Source of the DNA: CAZCRE01 sp964501075
GTDB taxonomy: Archaea; Thermoproteota; Bathyarchaeia; Bathyarchaeales; Bathycorpusculaceae
Length of the DNA: 14,330 bases
NCBI GenBank assembly: GCA_964501075.1
Contig: CAZCRE010000031.1
Span: forward strand, 1-14,330
Direction of reading: 5' to 3'
A program made the translations under genes and the position numbers. The notes below the pieces were generated by a model. The model was given only the letters and a program-made list of their open reading frames with translations, ran no database searches and was not told the DNA's origin. Positions 13,031-14,330 of this stretch are shown in pieces (positions within the stretch are counted from its first letter, which is position 1; each line of letters starts with the position of its first letter).

Positions 13031-13903
13031 CTAGGCGAGTTTGGAACCCGTTTTGCCCAGCAACCATGAACCATCGCACGTCGCAGTGTTGAGCTGAGCC
13101 AATCCTTCTCTACATGCCCCAAATTCAATGTGGTTCGTCTTGGCCAAGTCGCTCACGCTCTTCATTAACCTAGTCCGTAAATGCGTCGGCAGATAGGTAC
13201 ACCTGCCCACTTTTTCTCCTTTCTCAAAATACAGAGGTCTCAGTTTTCCTGCAATCTCTGGTACGGCAACGCTGAGCCTTCTCCAGTTCTCAGTTTTTAC
13301 CTTTAGAGTTGAGCTTGTAACGTGTTTGACGCCGAGAGCCGCGATCGTTCTTATCAAGCTTTCTGGCTTGTCGTTTAGGAACGGAATGATTGGGTCGACT
13401 CGTACGGATAATGGTATATCCTTCTTGATCAGGGTTTCAACTGCCTTCAGTCGGTTTGAAGGTGGTGGAGCGTTTGGCTCAATGAGCCTTGCAACATCAT
13501 CGTTGTCTGTTGTGATGGTTATGGAAATCATGGAGCGCATCTTCTCCAGCAAATCGGCATCTCTAAGCACAAGGTCGGACTTCGTGATTATCTGAACCTT
13601 GCAATCTTGTTTGGACAGAATTTCGAGGCATTTGCGCGTCAGACCTGCTTTGGCTTCCAAATTCGGGTAGGGGTCTGACGAGTTAGCTATCGACACCACT
13701 TGACCTTTCAGTTTTTGTGTTTCGTTTTTCAGTCTAGGCAGTAAGTCCTTCTTTGGCCTACAATCGGAAAAATCTGGAATGTAGTTTGAAGCATAACAGT
13801 ATACGCAATTATGGTCGCAACCCGTGTAGGGATTAAAAGTGAGTTTAGATGGACACGTGCAGAGCGTTGAATGCCAAGGGTCAAACTTGGAAATCAAAGT
13901 CAC
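13031..13903 (-). CDS. SplB-like radical SAM protein (COG1533 type)
   Basis: This 290-residue radical SAM enzyme has the cluster motif CDHNCVYC (Cys29, Cys33, Cys36) within NPYTGCDHNCVYCYA, typical of the spore-photoproduct-lyase-like family. SIANSSDPYP (71-80), VQIITKSDLVLRD (103-115), ITITTDNDD (128-136) and VRVDPIIPF (168-176) are further family landmarks along the barrel. The C-terminus has Cys264 and Cys276 in FGACREG and TATCDGSW, perhaps a second metal or substrate site. Family members range from DNA photoproduct repair to uncharacterised roles; this protein lacks evidence for either. The start is GTG: an in-frame TGA at 13910-13912 rules out extension, though a TTG two codons on is possible. 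No clear Shine-Dalgarno sequence or TATA box lies in the ~100-base gap to 23S rRNA, so read-through from the rRNA transcript is possible. Confidence 0.88.
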   Translation of the reverse strand: MTLISKFDPWHSTLCTCPSKLTFNPYTGCDHNCVYCYASNYIPDFSDCRPKKDLLPRLKNETQKLKGQVVSIANSSDPYPNLEAKAGLTRKCLEILSKQDCKVQIITKSDLVLRDADLLEKMRSMISITITTDNDDVARLIEPNAPPPSNRLKAVETLIKKDIPLSVRVDPIIPFLNDKPESLIRTIAALGVKHVTSSTLKVKTENWRRLSVAVPEIAGKLRPLYFEKGEKVGRCTYLPTHLRTRLMKSVSDLAKTNHIEFGACREGLAQLNTATCDGSWLLGKTGSKLA

Positions 13904-14002
13904 AGCTTTTCACGGTTCAAGTGAATAGTAGCCATGCACAGACCAGTTTCCAACACGCCTCGAAGTTCACCGAATATATCGTCCAGACACTGTTTAAGGC
14001 CT

Positions 14003-14330
<328 letters not shown>

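Overview
The window looks archaeal. Several genes have a TATA-like box 20-25 bases ahead of the start with little or no leader, GTG and TTG starts are common, and the gene families have archaeal flavour (a thiolase followed by a DUF35 zinc-ribbon/OB protein, a small stand-alone winged-helix protein, U-rich 3' ends). The 23S rRNA 3' end at the right edge carries the sarcin-ricin loop form AGUACGAGAGGAAC, which I associate with eukaryotes and Thermoproteota/Asgard-type archaea rather than bacteria. A Thermoproteota-type lineage (for example Bathyarchaeia) is my best guess, but it is an inference. The 23S fragment is about 58% GC by hand count, which argues against an extreme hyperthermophile.

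Positions 1-10690 are essentially one fatty-acid (acyl-CoA) beta-oxidation region, mostly on the minus strand. From right to left: etfB-etfA-acyl-CoA dehydrogenase 2 (one unit, ending at a T-rich terminator near 7704-7724); 3-hydroxyacyl-CoA dehydrogenase-acyl-CoA dehydrogenase 1-enoyl-CoA hydratase (a second unit, with a possible internal promoter before the hydratase); SCP2-type thiolase-DUF35 (a third unit); then an alpha/beta hydrolase on the plus strand and an AMP-forming acyl-CoA synthetase on the minus strand that diverge from a 68-base promoter region. Together they give activation (synthetase), dehydrogenation (two dehydrogenases passing electrons to ETF), hydration, second oxidation and thiolysis. 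The hydrolase could supply fatty acid or recycle CoA. No partner that reoxidises ETF is present in the window.

Positions 10691-12935 hold a 281-base divergent control region with two imperfect palindromes, a 60-residue winged-helix protein, and a cytoplasmic DUF885 family putative metallopeptidase. Positions 13031-13903 (minus) encode an SplB-like radical SAM protein directly downstream of the 23S rRNA gene, whose last ~325 bases fill the right end. I see no tRNA, 5S rRNA, CRISPR array or mobile element. No gene-free stretch exceeds 300 bases.

The most interesting signals are regulatory. The first genes of the etf and hydroxyacyl-CoA dehydrogenase units share a 9-base leader element and an identical AGGAGA-N10-TTG start layout, which suggests common control. 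The genes themselves belong to known families; I do not see a wholly new system.
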